A DNA stretch of 64,000 nucleotides. Source: Prevotella sp. (GTDB lineage Bacteria; Bacteroidota; Bacteroidia; Bacteroidales; Bacteroidaceae). Every line of letters starts with the position of its first letter. Position 1 is the stretch's first letter. The position numbers were made by a program, and so were the translations under genes. Below the pieces are notes generated by a model. The model was not told where the DNA came from. It did no database searches and worked only from the letters and a program-made list of their open reading frames with translations. Below, piece after piece: positions 16,753-24,862 of this stretch. Location: positions 62,001-126,000 of the forward strand of contig JAEEJK010000068.1 in assembly GCA_016281815.1 (NCBI GenBank), given 5' to 3'.

Positions 16753-18870
16753 CTATTTTGCGTCTATTTCCTTGAGGAGCCGGTCGGCATGTCCCCAGCG
16801 GTCCATCATGAAGAGGACGAACCTGATGTCGACGCCGATGCAGCGTGCGAGTTGCTTGTCGAAGAAGATGTCGCTGGACAGACTGTCCCAGTTACCGTCG
16901 AACGCCAGTCCGATGAGTTCGCCCTTGCCGTTGAACATGGGTGAGCCGCTGTTGCCGCCCGTGATGTCATTGTTGGTGAGGAAGCACAGTTGCATCTTGC
17001 CCGTCGTCTTGTCGGTGTAGGGTGAGAAGTCTTTGGAGGAGAGCAGTTCATGCATGATGGGCTCTGCCTCGTAGTCGATGATCTCCTTGCCTTTCTTCAT
17101 CTTGTCCACCAGACTCTCTGCTGTGGTGTAATATCCTGACGGATGTCCGTTGAGCAGATACTCACCCACCTGTCCGTAACTCAGGCGCATGGTGAAGTTG
17201 GCATCGCTGTAATGGGGTTGGTCTTGCTCCATGCGCACCACAGCATCACAGAGATAGCGCTCCTGAGTGGCTATCTCATCGCCGCTGGTGCCGATCTTTT
17301 CCTGCAGGTCATAGACGATATCCATGAGGTCGGAGCCAAACTGCACGCCAGGGTCTTTGTCGAATCCTTTCTTGTTGATGTACAGTTTCTTGCCTTTCTT
17401 CATCAGGACAGATTTATTCCACAGATAGTCGACGTATTTCTTGTAGTCGTTGCCAAACTTGGTGCTGATGGTCTTGTAGAACTTCGGCAGATATTTGGGG
17501 TCCACCTGCTTGGCATAGTTGCCGAGCATGGCGGCGAGAGCCTCGCGCTCCAATGCCTCATCCCATTCGTCGGAATTGTCGGGGAACACGGCGTACTGCT
17601 TCTTGGGGTTGTCTTTCGGACCCTGAATCTCCACCCTGCTGTTGAGTGCCCGTGCGCGGCTGAAGAATTCATTGTTGCGCCAGAACGACTCAATGAGGTT
17701 GTTGAATGTGTAGACCGCTTCGAAGTTGTTGGCATACAACTGCTTGAGTTTGGCGAAGTCGAGTTTGCCCTTCAGGTATCCGGTGGAGTCCTGCCACTGT
17801 CTGATGCGCTCCTCGAAGGCGGCTTTCTGGTTGATGATGCCGATGGAGTCGATGCACTTGTTCATACCGATGGAGTTCTTCCAGTAGTTGGAACTCGATG
17901 CATATTTGCTGTCATATTTGATGCGTACGGCTTCGCTGGCGCGCATGTGCTTGATCATGACATCCTGTTTAACGCCCCTCACCTGTGCGCGCACTGTATT
18001 CTCGGCGTCGCGCATCTGCTGGATGCCGTAGGATGACAGATAGCGCTCGGTGCTGCCCGGATAGCCGATGGTCATTGAGAAGTCACCGTCCTTATAGCCC
18101 TGCATCGACACCTGTGCCCAGCGCTTGGGGTGGTAGGGTACGTTGTCCTCGCTGTATGCTGCCGGTCCGTTGGTCTTGGGGTCGGCATAGATGCGGAAGA
18201 CGGAGAAATCACAGGTTTGGCGGGGCCACATCCAGTTGTCGGTCTCACCACCGAACTTACCCATTGACTTGGGGATGGTGAAGACGAGGCGCAGGTCGGT
18301 GAAGTCCTGGTAGGTGGTGACATAGTACTTGTTGCCCTCGAAGAAGGGGTCGATGCTGACACGCAGGGTCTTGTCGGCACGTTTCACCGAGTCGGTCAGC
18401 GCGCGCTCCAGTGAGTCGATGAGTATTTCCCGCTGCATGCTGTTCATCTTGTCCAGCCCTTTGGCAATGAGGCGGTCGGTGATGTCGGCCTGGTCGACCA
18501 TGAAACTCACGAACATGTCTTTGTTGGGCAGTTCTTCCTCATAACTCTTGGCATAAAAGCCGTTGAGCATGTAGTCGTGCTCCACGGTGGAGTGGCTGCG
18601 GATAGCCTCAAAACCGCAGTGGTGGTTGGTGAACACGAGTCCATTGGGCGACACGACCACGCCTGAGCAGTAGCCGCTGAAGTTGACCACGGCGTTTTTC
18701 AGCGCATTCTCCCCATAGTAGAGGTCGTTGTAGGTCATGGTGAACCCTTCGTTCTGCATGATCTCATACACTTGCGGGGGCAGGTTGTAGATGGTCCACA
18801 TGCCTTCGTCTGCCTTGGCTTGGAAAGAGGCGGCCACGCAAGCCAGTAATACAATTGCTTTTTTGAACAT
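16753..18870 (-). CDS. S46-family dipeptidyl-peptidase (DPP7-type)
   Basis: Secreted serine exopeptidase of 705 residues that removes dipeptides from peptide N-termini in the periplasm or at the cell surface; Bacteroidales use this family to feed on oligopeptides. Signal peptide about 1-20. The chymotrypsin-type triad sits in conserved motifs: His84 (FTNHHCGF), Asp (GGETDNWMWPRQTCDF, about 225) and Ser641 (GGNSGSPMF). The residue 18 after the serine is Gly, the DPP7-like state; DPP11 enzymes carry Arg or Ser there (from published S46 work, numbering mapped by me). The start is at the signal peptide; the 44 codons upstream are heptamer repeat, not protein. It lies downstream of the flippase gene. 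Confidence 0.93.
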   Translation of the reverse strand: MFKKAIVLLACVAASFQAKADEGMWTIYNLPPQVYEIMQNEGFTMTYNDLYYGENALKNAVVNFSGYCSGVVVSPNGLVFTNHHCGFEAIRSHSTVEHDYMLNGFYAKSYEEELPNKDMFVSFMVDQADITDRLIAKGLDKMNSMQREILIDSLERALTDSVKRADKTLRVSIDPFFEGNKYYVTTYQDFTDLRLVFTIPKSMGKFGGETDNWMWPRQTCDFSVFRIYADPKTNGPAAYSEDNVPYHPKRWAQVSMQGYKDGDFSMTIGYPGSTERYLSSYGIQQMRDAENTVRAQVRGVKQDVMIKHMRASEAVRIKYDSKYASSSNYWKNSIGMNKCIDSIGIINQKAAFEERIRQWQDSTGYLKGKLDFAKLKQLYANNFEAVYTFNNLIESFWRNNEFFSRARALNSRVEIQGPKDNPKKQYAVFPDNSDEWDEALEREALAAMLGNYAKQVDPKYLPKFYKTISTKFGNDYKKYVDYLWNKSVLMKKGKKLYINKKGFDKDPGVQFGSDLMDIVYDLQEKIGTSGDEIATQERYLCDAVVRMEQDQPHYSDANFTMRLSYGQVGEYLLNGHPSGYYTTAESLVDKMKKGKEIIDYEAEPIMHELLSSKDFSPYTDKTTGKMQLCFLTNNDITGGNSGSPMFNGKGELIGLAFDGNWDSLSSDIFFDKQLARCIGVDIRFVLFMMDRWGHADRLLKEIDAK

Positions 18871-18880
18871 ATCTTTTGAA

Positions 18881-18957
18881 TTATGAATTAAGCATTTAGG
18901 ATTAAGAATTAAGCATTCAGGATTAAGGATTAAGAATTTAGGATTAAGAATTATGAT
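18881..18957. repeat. TTAAGAA-type heptamer tract
   Basis: Eleven contiguous 7-bp units (TTAAGAA, TTAAGCA, TTTAGGA, TTATGAA variants) between the flippase gene and the S46 gene, ending 11 nt before the S46 start codon. Related to the TTCTTAA tract at 59.91 kb (opposite orientation relative to the neighbouring minus-strand genes). Confidence 0.8.
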
Positions 18958-18993
18958 TACCTTGTTCTTTGTTTGGGCGGAATATATTGTTGT

Positions 18994-19042
18994 AATTTTC
19001 AATCGGCGGAGCCGAAATCAATTTTCAATTTTCAATCTTCAA
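18994..19042 (-). repeat. TTGAAAA heptamer tract at flippase 3' end
   Basis: Units of ATTTTCAA-type repeat (TTGAAAA in gene sense), interrupted by a small CGGCGGAGCCG palindrome. The flippase stop TGA (19039-19041) is within the first unit, so the repeat provides the stop codon. Confidence 0.75.
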
Positions 19043-20487
19043 TTTTTTTTAAACCGTTTTCCGATAAAGGGCAGACCGCTTAAAGGCAGGTCGCGCTTGA
19101 TGACGACAAACAGGAAAAGCAGGATGAACAGTGTGTTGACAGCGAGCGACACCCAGAGAGGCATGCTGCCCCTGACGATGACCATGACTACAAAAGCCAT
19201 GACAGTAAGTCCTACGTATAAGGCGATATCGCCCAAAGGATATTTGATGGGGTAATAACGCTGACCTACGACATAGGAGAGCACCATGGAGGTGGCGTAT
19301 GCGGCAAACCCGCCCCAAGCGCAGGCAACGTATCCGTAGCGGGGTACGAAGAAATAGTTGACGGCGAAGAGCACCACGCATCCGATGCCAGAGAAGATGG
19401 CTCCCCAGATGGTCTTGTCGATGAGTTTGTACCAGAACGAGAGGTTGAAGTAGATGCCCATCATGATCTCGGCGGCCATGACGATGGGCACCACGCGCAG
19501 TCCCACCCAGTAGTCGCTGCCGATAAGGTGCTTGATGATGTCTATGTAGGCCACCACAAAGAGGAAGGCAAGCAGCGTGAAGATGATGAAATATTTCATC
19601 GCCGCGGCGTAGTATTCCTTGGAGTCCTTGTCTTTGTCCTTGCCGAAGACAATGGGTTCGTAGGCGTAACGGAAGGCCTGTGTAATCATCGCCATGATCA
19701 TGGCTATCTTGAACACAGCGCCGTAGATGGCCAACTGTTCTTTCATGTCTGCATCCTTATAGAGGTAGGGGAACAGGATCTTGTCGGCGGTCTGGTTGAG
19801 CACGCCAGCGATGCCGAGGATGAGGATTGGCCAACTGTATGAGAGCATCCTCTTGAGCAGTTTTGAGTCAAAGCCATGTCTGAAGCCTCGCAGTTCCTTC
19901 CAGAAGAAGAAGGTGATGATGCTCGTGCAGAAGAGGTTGATGAAAAGGGCTGTCTTGGCATCGTGCCCGTCCATTCCGAGGTAGTAGATGCAGTTGAGCG
20001 CAATGTTCATGAAGATGAACAGCAACTTCAGGAAGGCAAACTTGATGGGCCTCTTCTGATAGCGCAGGTAGGCGAAGGGGATGCACTGGAACGCGTCGAT
20101 GGCGACGCAGGAGAACATCACCCCGATGTATTCGGGATGGTCGTGGTAGTGGAGCAGGTCGGCGATGGGCTGCATGAAGAGCAGCGACAGCACGATGAAC
20201 AGCAACGAGGTGGCGCCTACCGTCCACAGCGTGGTGGAATAGACTTTCTCCGCGTTCTCGCCCTGCTTGTTGGCATAACGGAAAAAGGTGGTCTCCATGC
20301 CGTAGGTCAGCAGCACCAGCAAAAGGGCTACCCAGGCATAGATATTGGTGATGACGCTATACTCTCCGCTCGCTGCCGACATCTTGATGGTGTAGAGCGG
20401 CACGAGCATGTAGTTGAGAAACCTGCCTACGATACTGCTCAGTCCATAGATGGCGGTGTCTTTGAACAATGACTTCAGGTTGGCCAT
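19039..20487 (-). CDS. Oligosaccharide flippase (Wzx/MATE-like)
   Basis: A 482-residue integral membrane protein with 13-14 predicted helices of the polysaccharide-biosynthesis (MOP/Wzx) family, expected to flip lipid-linked glycans across the inner membrane. Typical features are the N-terminal DTAIYGLSSIVGRFLNYMLVPLYT and the repeated pairs of hydrophobic segments. No glycosyltransferases surround it; the neighbour is the S46 peptidase. In Bacteroidales isolated flippase genes of this type occur often, so the substrate is open. The C-terminus (KKN, stop) runs into a heptamer repeat. Confidence 0.87.
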   Translation of the reverse strand: MANLKSLFKDTAIYGLSSIVGRFLNYMLVPLYTIKMSAASGEYSVITNIYAWVALLLVLLTYGMETTFFRYANKQGENAEKVYSTTLWTVGATSLLFIVLSLLFMQPIADLLHYHDHPEYIGVMFSCVAIDAFQCIPFAYLRYQKRPIKFAFLKLLFIFMNIALNCIYYLGMDGHDAKTALFINLFCTSIITFFFWKELRGFRHGFDSKLLKRMLSYSWPILILGIAGVLNQTADKILFPYLYKDADMKEQLAIYGAVFKIAMIMAMITQAFRYAYEPIVFGKDKDKDSKEYYAAAMKYFIIFTLLAFLFVVAYIDIIKHLIGSDYWVGLRVVPIVMAAEIMMGIYFNLSFWYKLIDKTIWGAIFSGIGCVVLFAVNYFFVPRYGYVACAWGGFAAYATSMVLSYVVGQRYYPIKYPLGDIALYVGLTVMAFVVMVIVRGSMPLWVSLAVNTLFILLFLFVVIKRDLPLSGLPFIGKRFKKN

Positions 20488-20628
20488 ATCGTGTATGAAT
20501 ATTCTATTAATATCAATTTGTCTGAGACAATAAGAGATGCAAAATTAGTGCAAACCTATTTAATAACCAAACAAATAAGGTGAAAATTCCTCATCTTTTT
20601 GATATGTTTAATACAAGTCTGCATGTAA

Positions 20629-20838
20629 GTAGGAGTTTAGGAGTTAAGGAGATTAGGAGTTTAGACAATAGTTCGATTGAGCGAGAGGAAAGAAAACAGT
20701 TTTCTCTCCCGGGGGTGAGAACTATCGGCGAAGCCAATAGAACTGATGATTCATCGTCAGTTAGGCTATGACTTGCAAGAGTAATGTCTAAACTCCTAAA
20801 CTCCCAAACTCCTACACTCCTAAACTTCCACACTCCTT
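20629..20838. repeat. GGAGTTTA inverted element E4 (with interior insertion)
   Basis: Left arm from 20630, inverted repeat GGAGTTTAGACA (20656-20667) and TGTCTAAACTCC (20785-20796), right arm of TAAACTCC/CAAACTCC/TACACTCC units ending in ACTCCTTTC. Compared with E3 and E7 the interior is longer by about 65 bp: the AATAG junction is present twice and brackets extra sequence with GAGAGG...TTCTCTC dyad symmetry. It lies in the 449-bp divergent gap between the flippase and glycerate-kinase genes; the rest of that gap shows only a -7 box at 20910. Confidence 0.85.
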
Positions 20839-20909
20839 TCACCGTAGAGAAAGTCGATTTTTTTAATTGTATTCTCCTTGGATTTTATATGCATTTCAAA
20901 ATATTTTGT

Positions 20910-20917
20910 TATTTTTG
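20910..20917 (+). promoter_or_regulatory. -7 box and ribosome site of glycerate kinase
   Basis: TATTTTTG matches the Bacteroidetes -7 consensus 20 nt before the ATG at 20937. AAGGAG lies at the usual spacing just before the ATG, which helps fix this start over upstream in-frame codons. Confidence 0.55.
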
Positions 20918-20936
20918 TAAGCAAAAAGGAGAAACC

Positions 20937-21998
20937 ATGAAAATCGTTGTGGCAGTTGATTCCTTCAAGGGATGCATGTCGTCGGTGGAGGCCAACCAGG
21001 CTGTTGCCGATGGCATTAGAGGGGTATGCGAGAATGCAGAGGTCATTCAGATGCCGGTCAGCGATGGCGGCGAGGGCTTCCTTGAGGCATTCCATGCTGC
21101 CGTCGGGGGTGAATGGGTGGAGACGTTGGTGAAAGACCCTCTCATGCGCCCCATCAGGTCAAAGTATCTGCTAAAAAATCAGTTGGCCGTGATAGAGATT
21201 GCCCAGGCCAGCGGACTGACTTTGTTGTCAGAGAATGAGCGCAATCCCTTGGTGGCCACCAGTTACGGTACGGGCCAGTTGGTGGCCGACGCCGTGAAAA
21301 AAGGGGCTTTGGAGGTGATTATCGGTTTGGGAGGCAGCGCCACCAGTGATGCCGGCATCGGGATGCTGAGGGCTCTCATAGATGCTTTTGCCCCACATGG
21401 CAGATGGGACGATATAGATGTCCTGAAAAATGTGCATTTCACCATCGCCTCCGATGTGAGGAATCCCTTGTGCGGAGAGAATGGCGCCGCCCATGTCTTT
21501 GCCCCGCAGAAAGGTGCGACAGATGAGATGGTGGACCAGTTGGACAGAAGAGCACGTCAGTTTGCCGACACCTCGGCACGACATTTTGGGTTCGACCGCT
21601 CGGAAATGGAGGGTGCCGGTGCTGCTGGTGGTCTGGGCTACGCTTTTTTGCAATACCTTGATGCCAACTGCCAGTCGGGAATACAGTTGCTGCTCGACAC
21701 CTATCATTTCAAGGATGTCGTCTGTGACGCTGACCTCATCATCACCGGTGAGGGGGCGGCTGACAGACAGACCCTGATGGGCAAATTGCCCATGGGCATC
21801 CTGGGACAGGCAGGGGATGTGCCTGTCTATTTGATGGCGGGCAAGATAAATGACCGCGAAAAACTCTTGCAGGCTGGTTTCACCCGTGTGGAATGTATCA
21901 ACCCGCCTGGCATCTCTATTAGTGAGGCACTCCAGAAAGAGGTGGCACAGCGAAATATCAGAAACACCATCTGCGGGATACTGCGGGAGCGCTATTAA
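20937..21998 (+). CDS. Glycerate kinase (GarK/GlxK family)
   Basis: Phosphorylates D-glycerate to 2- or 3-phosphoglycerate. The 353-residue protein opens with the family signature KIVVAVDSFKGCMSSVEANQAVADGI and contains MPVSDGGEGFLEAF, ATSYGTGQLVADA, GLGGSATSDAGIGML and the C-terminal ADLIITGEGAADRQTLMGKLPMG (two-part shown by motif). The length is slightly below the usual 370-380. It is a single gene with its own -7 box and ribosome-binding site, divergent from the flippase gene. A leftover TAAACTCCTTTC and a CACAGAG-type repeat follow its stop. Confidence 0.93.
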   Translation: MKIVVAVDSFKGCMSSVEANQAVADGIRGVCENAEVIQMPVSDGGEGFLEAFHAAVGGEWVETLVKDPLMRPIRSKYLLKNQLAVIEIAQASGLTLLSENERNPLVATSYGTGQLVADAVKKGALEVIIGLGGSATSDAGIGMLRALIDAFAPHGRWDDIDVLKNVHFTIASDVRNPLCGENGAAHVFAPQKGATDEMVDQLDRRARQFADTSARHFGFDRSEMEGAGAAGGLGYAFLQYLDANCQSGIQLLLDTYHFKDVVCDADLIITGEGAADRQTLMGKLPMGILGQAGDVPVYLMAGKINDREKLLQAGFTRVECINPPGISISEALQKEVAQRNIRNTICGILRERY

Positions 21999-22015
21999 CT
22001 AAACTCCTTTCAAAT

Positions 22016-22068
22016 CGAATTATTTCAACACAAAGAGACAGAGGCACAGAGAAGAAATAATTAATGGA
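22016..22068 (+). repeat. ACAGAGGCACAGAG repeat, copy A
   Basis: AACACAAAGAGACAGAGGCA followed by CAGAGAA, inside a ~53-bp block starting CGAATTATTTC. The block is repeated in inverted orientation at 23.83-23.88 kb. Both copies are in the same orientation relative to the gene they follow (glycerate kinase here, M48 protease there). Confidence 0.7.
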
Positions 22069-22185
22069 CCATTATATGGCAATTATATGTTAGAGAAACC
22101 ACGTCTCATTTCGTTGCGACACCATCCTTCATTTGCGACAGATATTAATAATGCCCATAATATCAGTCGCATTTTGTCCTTTTTG

Positions 22186-22216
22186 TTTGTTATATCATGG
22201 ATTTTAACTACTTTTG
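22186..22216 (+). promoter_or_regulatory. Promoter of lipoprotein gene
   Basis: TTTG (22186-22189), 19-bp spacer, TACTTTTG (22209-22216); the predicted start near 22223 is 17 nt before the ATG at 22240. Confidence 0.75.
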
Positions 22217-22239
22217 TAGCCAACAACTCAATCAAATAT

Positions 22240-22857
22240 ATGAAAAATCAATCGTTCAAAACACAACTGATGACGCTCGGCATCATGTTTGTCATCTCTC
22301 TCTTTGTGGTGACATCATTGACAAGTTGCGATAAGAAAAATGCCAATGAAGGTGCTGTGTCTTCTGTTCCTGTCAGTCAGGTGAGTGAGGATGCCCCGGA
22401 AAAGCCGACGGACAATACCGTCAGTGCAGAGCCCACGGACAGCATCGCCAGTGCCGAGTCTCCAGAAATGTCGGAAGATGCAGAAGCGGAGAATGCTGCT
22501 CCTGAACAGAAAGAGAAGTTGAATCCTGTATATATGGGCATGTGGGGTGGTGTTGGCGGCACAGGCTTCCTTATTGACATGGATGGCACCACCGGCAGTT
22601 ATATTCCGTACGACATGGCAGAGGCTAAAGAGTATGGCGCCCGAAGGCAACTGAAACTTGTCTCCTATGACCCCGAAAGCGGAAGGTGTGTCATCAATGC
22701 ATTCCTAAAAGGAAAATACATCGGTCAGTTCGACGGTGAGTTCGTTGACAGTGAGGAGGAGGACGATGAGGGCCACACCCATGCTTTCCAGTCATACAAT
22801 GGCATTTTCAAAAGTGTGAAGGGAGCAAAACTCGACTTCCATTTCCATTTCGACTGA
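22240..22857 (+). CDS. Hypothetical acidic lipoprotein
   Basis: A 205-residue predicted lipoprotein. A long hydrophobic signal (about 8-28) ends at a lipobox (SLTSC, Cys30). It is followed by ~60 residues of low-complexity Ser/Glu/Pro/Thr linker and a C-terminal ~100-residue domain (PVYMGMWGGVGGTGFLIDMD, ESGRCVINAFLKGKYIGQFDGEF, a Glu/Asp cluster EEEDDEGHTH and LDFHFHFD). No family recognised; the C-terminal part resembles small surface domains that could bind metal (His/Asp-rich), which is speculation. Start chosen at the signal peptide, supported by the promoter. A large hairpin follows its stop. Confidence 0.7.
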   Translation: MKNQSFKTQLMTLGIMFVISLFVVTSLTSCDKKNANEGAVSSVPVSQVSEDAPEKPTDNTVSAEPTDSIASAESPEMSEDAEAENAAPEQKEKLNPVYMGMWGGVGGTGFLIDMDGTTGSYIPYDMAEAKEYGARRQLKLVSYDPESGRCVINAFLKGKYIGQFDGEFVDSEEEDDEGHTHAFQSYNGIFKSVKGAKLDFHFHFD

Positions 22858-23180
22858 CTTGCTCCGTCCCCGCGATCCATGATTTCTGCATAAAATCGGC
22901 TTTATTTCGCCACAAATGATGGTTTTCGGTCATTTGTAGCGGAATAAACTTGATTTTATTCAAAATTTTACATCCTTTCACTTTTTGATTTCAAAATGTA
23001 ACTCAGATACTTCAAAATAAAAACGCAACAAAAACTCAGAAATCTTTACCACCAGCATTGCCGCCGATGCCCTGTTCCGATAAGAAGCGAACAACGTGAT
23101 GTTCGTCAGGGTCAAAATGACATGTCTATTCGTCATGTCCGTATTAATTTTGCCGTCGGATAACAAAAAAAGCAAAGATT
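22858..23180. other. 323-bp non-coding gap with large hairpin
   Basis: Holds the hairpin at 22890-22959, AT-rich sequence, a GAACAACGTGATGTTC dyad (about 23087-23102), a GACATG/CATGTC dyad (about 23120-23139) that could be an operator, and a -7 box TAATTTTG (23145-23152) 29 nt before the Lin1244-type gene. No gene seen. Confidence 0.5.
22890..22959 (+). terminator. 30-bp-arm hairpin after lipoprotein gene
   Basis: Left arm 22890-22919 and right arm 22930-22959 pair over 30 positions with 25 Watson-Crick matches and three G-U pairs, around a 10-nt loop (TGGTTTTCGG). It starts about 32 nt after the lipoprotein stop. It lacks a T-run, so it may be a transcript-end structure or the relic of an inverted-repeat element. 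Confidence 0.45.
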
Positions 23181-23798
23181 ATGAACAAAATTCAAACAAC
23201 GGGAGTCAAAGAGTTCCCTATCAGCATCGATTTCTTCGACAATCCAAAAATTTGCGCTCTCACTGTTGAGCATGGCATCAAGGGACAGGCTGCTGTCATC
23301 ATGCTTCTCTACGCCATCTACAGAAATGGTTACTACATCGAGTGGACTCAGGATAACTGTGTCGTACTCCTCAAGGAACTCCCTGGCATCAAAATCGCCA
23401 AAATGCAGAAAATCGTCGAGACGCTCGTGGAATGGGAATTCTTTGACCGTGAACTCTTCGAAAAGCATCAGGTGCTCACAAGCCGCGATATACAAAAGCA
23501 TTATAAGGCATCACAGGATGAAAACCTTTCCAACGAGGGCGCTCTCCCTTATTGGCTGATTGAAAGTTACCCCGCGAATGCAAGTGAGATGTTTGACAGA
23601 GTCCTGAAGGACCAACCCAAGGTGGAGAAAATATGCAAAAACAACAACATTGATTCGACCGAACTGAAGAGGTGGAAGGAAATGTTTGTGATTGAATGTA
23701 AGGAGGCTGGAAAGGATTCCTACAATGACATGGATAGTTTTATGAATGTCTTGAACTACTGGATTCTCAATGTGCAAATCCCAAAGGAACAAGGATAA
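23181..23798 (+). CDS. Lin1244/Lin1753-domain (DUF4373) protein
   Basis: A 205-residue soluble protein. The N-terminal ~110 residues match the Lin1244/Lin1753-type domain (FPISIDFFDNPKICALTVEHG, GQAAVIMLLYAIYRNGYYIEW, LPGIKIAKMQKIVETLVEWEFFD), a winged-helix-like region found at the start of phage replication initiators and DnaD-like proteins. The rest (EMFDRVLKDQPKVEKICKNN, DMDSFMNVLNYWIL) resembles the short C-terminal helices seen in those proteins. No phage genes lie nearby, so this looks like a domesticated or remnant gene. It is bracketed, with the upstream lipoprotein gene, by an inverted pair of CACAGAG repeats. Confidence 0.75.
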   Translation: MNKIQTTGVKEFPISIDFFDNPKICALTVEHGIKGQAAVIMLLYAIYRNGYYIEWTQDNCVVLLKELPGIKIAKMQKIVETLVEWEFFDRELFEKHQVLTSRDIQKHYKASQDENLSNEGALPYWLIESYPANASEMFDRVLKDQPKVEKICKNNNIDSTELKRWKEMFVIECKEAGKDSYNDMDSFMNVLNYWILNVQIPKEQG

Positions 23799-23828
23799 AA
23801 ACCGGCGGTCTTCTTGGTATCGCATGTC

Positions 23829-23882
23829 ACCATTCATTCTTTTCTCTGTGCCTCTGTTTCTCTGTGTTGAGAAATCATTCGG
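23829..23882 (-). repeat. ACAGAGGCACAGAG repeat, copy B (inverted)
   Basis: Reverse complement reads CGAATGATTTCTCAACACAG then AGAAACAGAGGCACAGAGAA, closely matching copy A at 22.02 kb. It overlaps the stop of the M48 protease gene (23875-23877). Confidence 0.7.
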
Positions 23883-24639
23883 CTTTAGCCCTTTCCTCAA
23901 GGTGGGAGATACGTTGGTCGTAATCAGGATGGGAGGAGAAGGCTTTGAGGAGTTTGGCATAGCGCGAGTCATTCTTTTTCGACAGCGACTTGAGTTTTTT
24001 GAAGAGACTTATCATTGCCCTGGGGTCGCGGCCATGGCGCTTCAGAAAGTCATACCCGTAGTCGTCGGCCTTGGTCTCCTGGTATTTGGAATGTGATGCT
24101 GAGAGCACCATGCTGCCCAAGTCACCAAGGAAAGAGTCGGATAGTCCGGCCCAGGTGTCGCTCACCGCACCGAGCGCGTCGGAGGCGGCACTGCGGAGCA
24201 ACGCCTCTTTCCATGCCTTGTAGGAGTGCTTGAGGGCCACATGCCCGATCTCATGGCCAAGGACTCCCAGCAGTTCGTCATCGGACAGCGCATCCATCAG
24301 TCCGGAGAACACCCTCACGCTGCCGTCAGGGCACGCGAAGGCATTGGCCTCCGTGGTCTTATACACCTTGAAATTGAGTTTCAGTCCCTCGGCGGAGTCG
24401 ATGCCCTTCACCAAGTTGGTCAGCCGTTTGGAATAGGCATTGCTGGCAGAGCACACCTTATTGGACTTATCCATGTAAGCCACTTCCTCGGCCACGATTT
24501 TTGCCAGATCCTCCTCACTGATGGTCATTGCCTGTCCGGCTTTCCAAATGCCGGACAAAGCCTTGCCCCAATTGATCTGTGCCTCTGCGGGCATCAAAGA
24601 AAGGCATAGGATAAAAAGGAGGGCGGTGATTTGTTTCAT
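23875..24639 (-). CDS. M48-family metalloprotease (secreted)
   Basis: A 254-residue zinc protease with signal peptide (MKQITALLFILCLSLMPAEAQ). The active site is HEIGH (in LGVLGHEIGHVALKHS) and the third zinc ligand is in ETKADDYGYDF; these define the M48B/LoiP-BepA-like periplasmic group, which clears misfolded envelope proteins. Preceding motif NAFACPDGSVRVFSGLMD is also typical. There is no TPR domain. The start is at the signal peptide, not the in-frame ATG 144 nt upstream. It is convergent with the Lin1244-type gene. Confidence 0.9.
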   Translation of the reverse strand: MKQITALLFILCLSLMPAEAQINWGKALSGIWKAGQAMTISEEDLAKIVAEEVAYMDKSNKVCSASNAYSKRLTNLVKGIDSAEGLKLNFKVYKTTEANAFACPDGSVRVFSGLMDALSDDELLGVLGHEIGHVALKHSYKAWKEALLRSAASDALGAVSDTWAGLSDSFLGDLGSMVLSASHSKYQETKADDYGYDFLKRHGRDPRAMISLFKKLKSLSKKNDSRYAKLLKAFSSHPDYDQRISHLEERAKAE

Positions 24640-24765
24640 CTCATACAAAATATCCGATGCGAAGATAGGCATTTTCTCCCAAATGACAAAATTTCGATGC
24701 TTAAACAATATGAATTGACTTAGGTCAAAAAATCTAACAGAAGAGGGAATTTGCTTCAAAATGGC

Positions 24766-24796
24766 TTGTGTGTGCGCAAACAATAGGCTAATTTTG
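24766..24796 (+). promoter_or_regulatory. Promoter of 31-residue membrane peptide
   Basis: TTG (24766-24768), 20-bp spacer, TAATTTTG (24789-24796): a full promoter in an otherwise gene-poor gap, 67 nt upstream of the small ORF at 24863. Confidence 0.65.
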
Positions 24797-24862
24797 CACT
24801 CGTATTCGTGAGAATGCTTTTCATATTAGGTTAGTAGTTTGATAGATTTTAAGGTAAAGATT

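Noticed and set aside
17143..18036. 297-codon plus-strand frame inside the S46 gene
   Set aside because: Antisense shadow of a conserved gene, no family or start signal.
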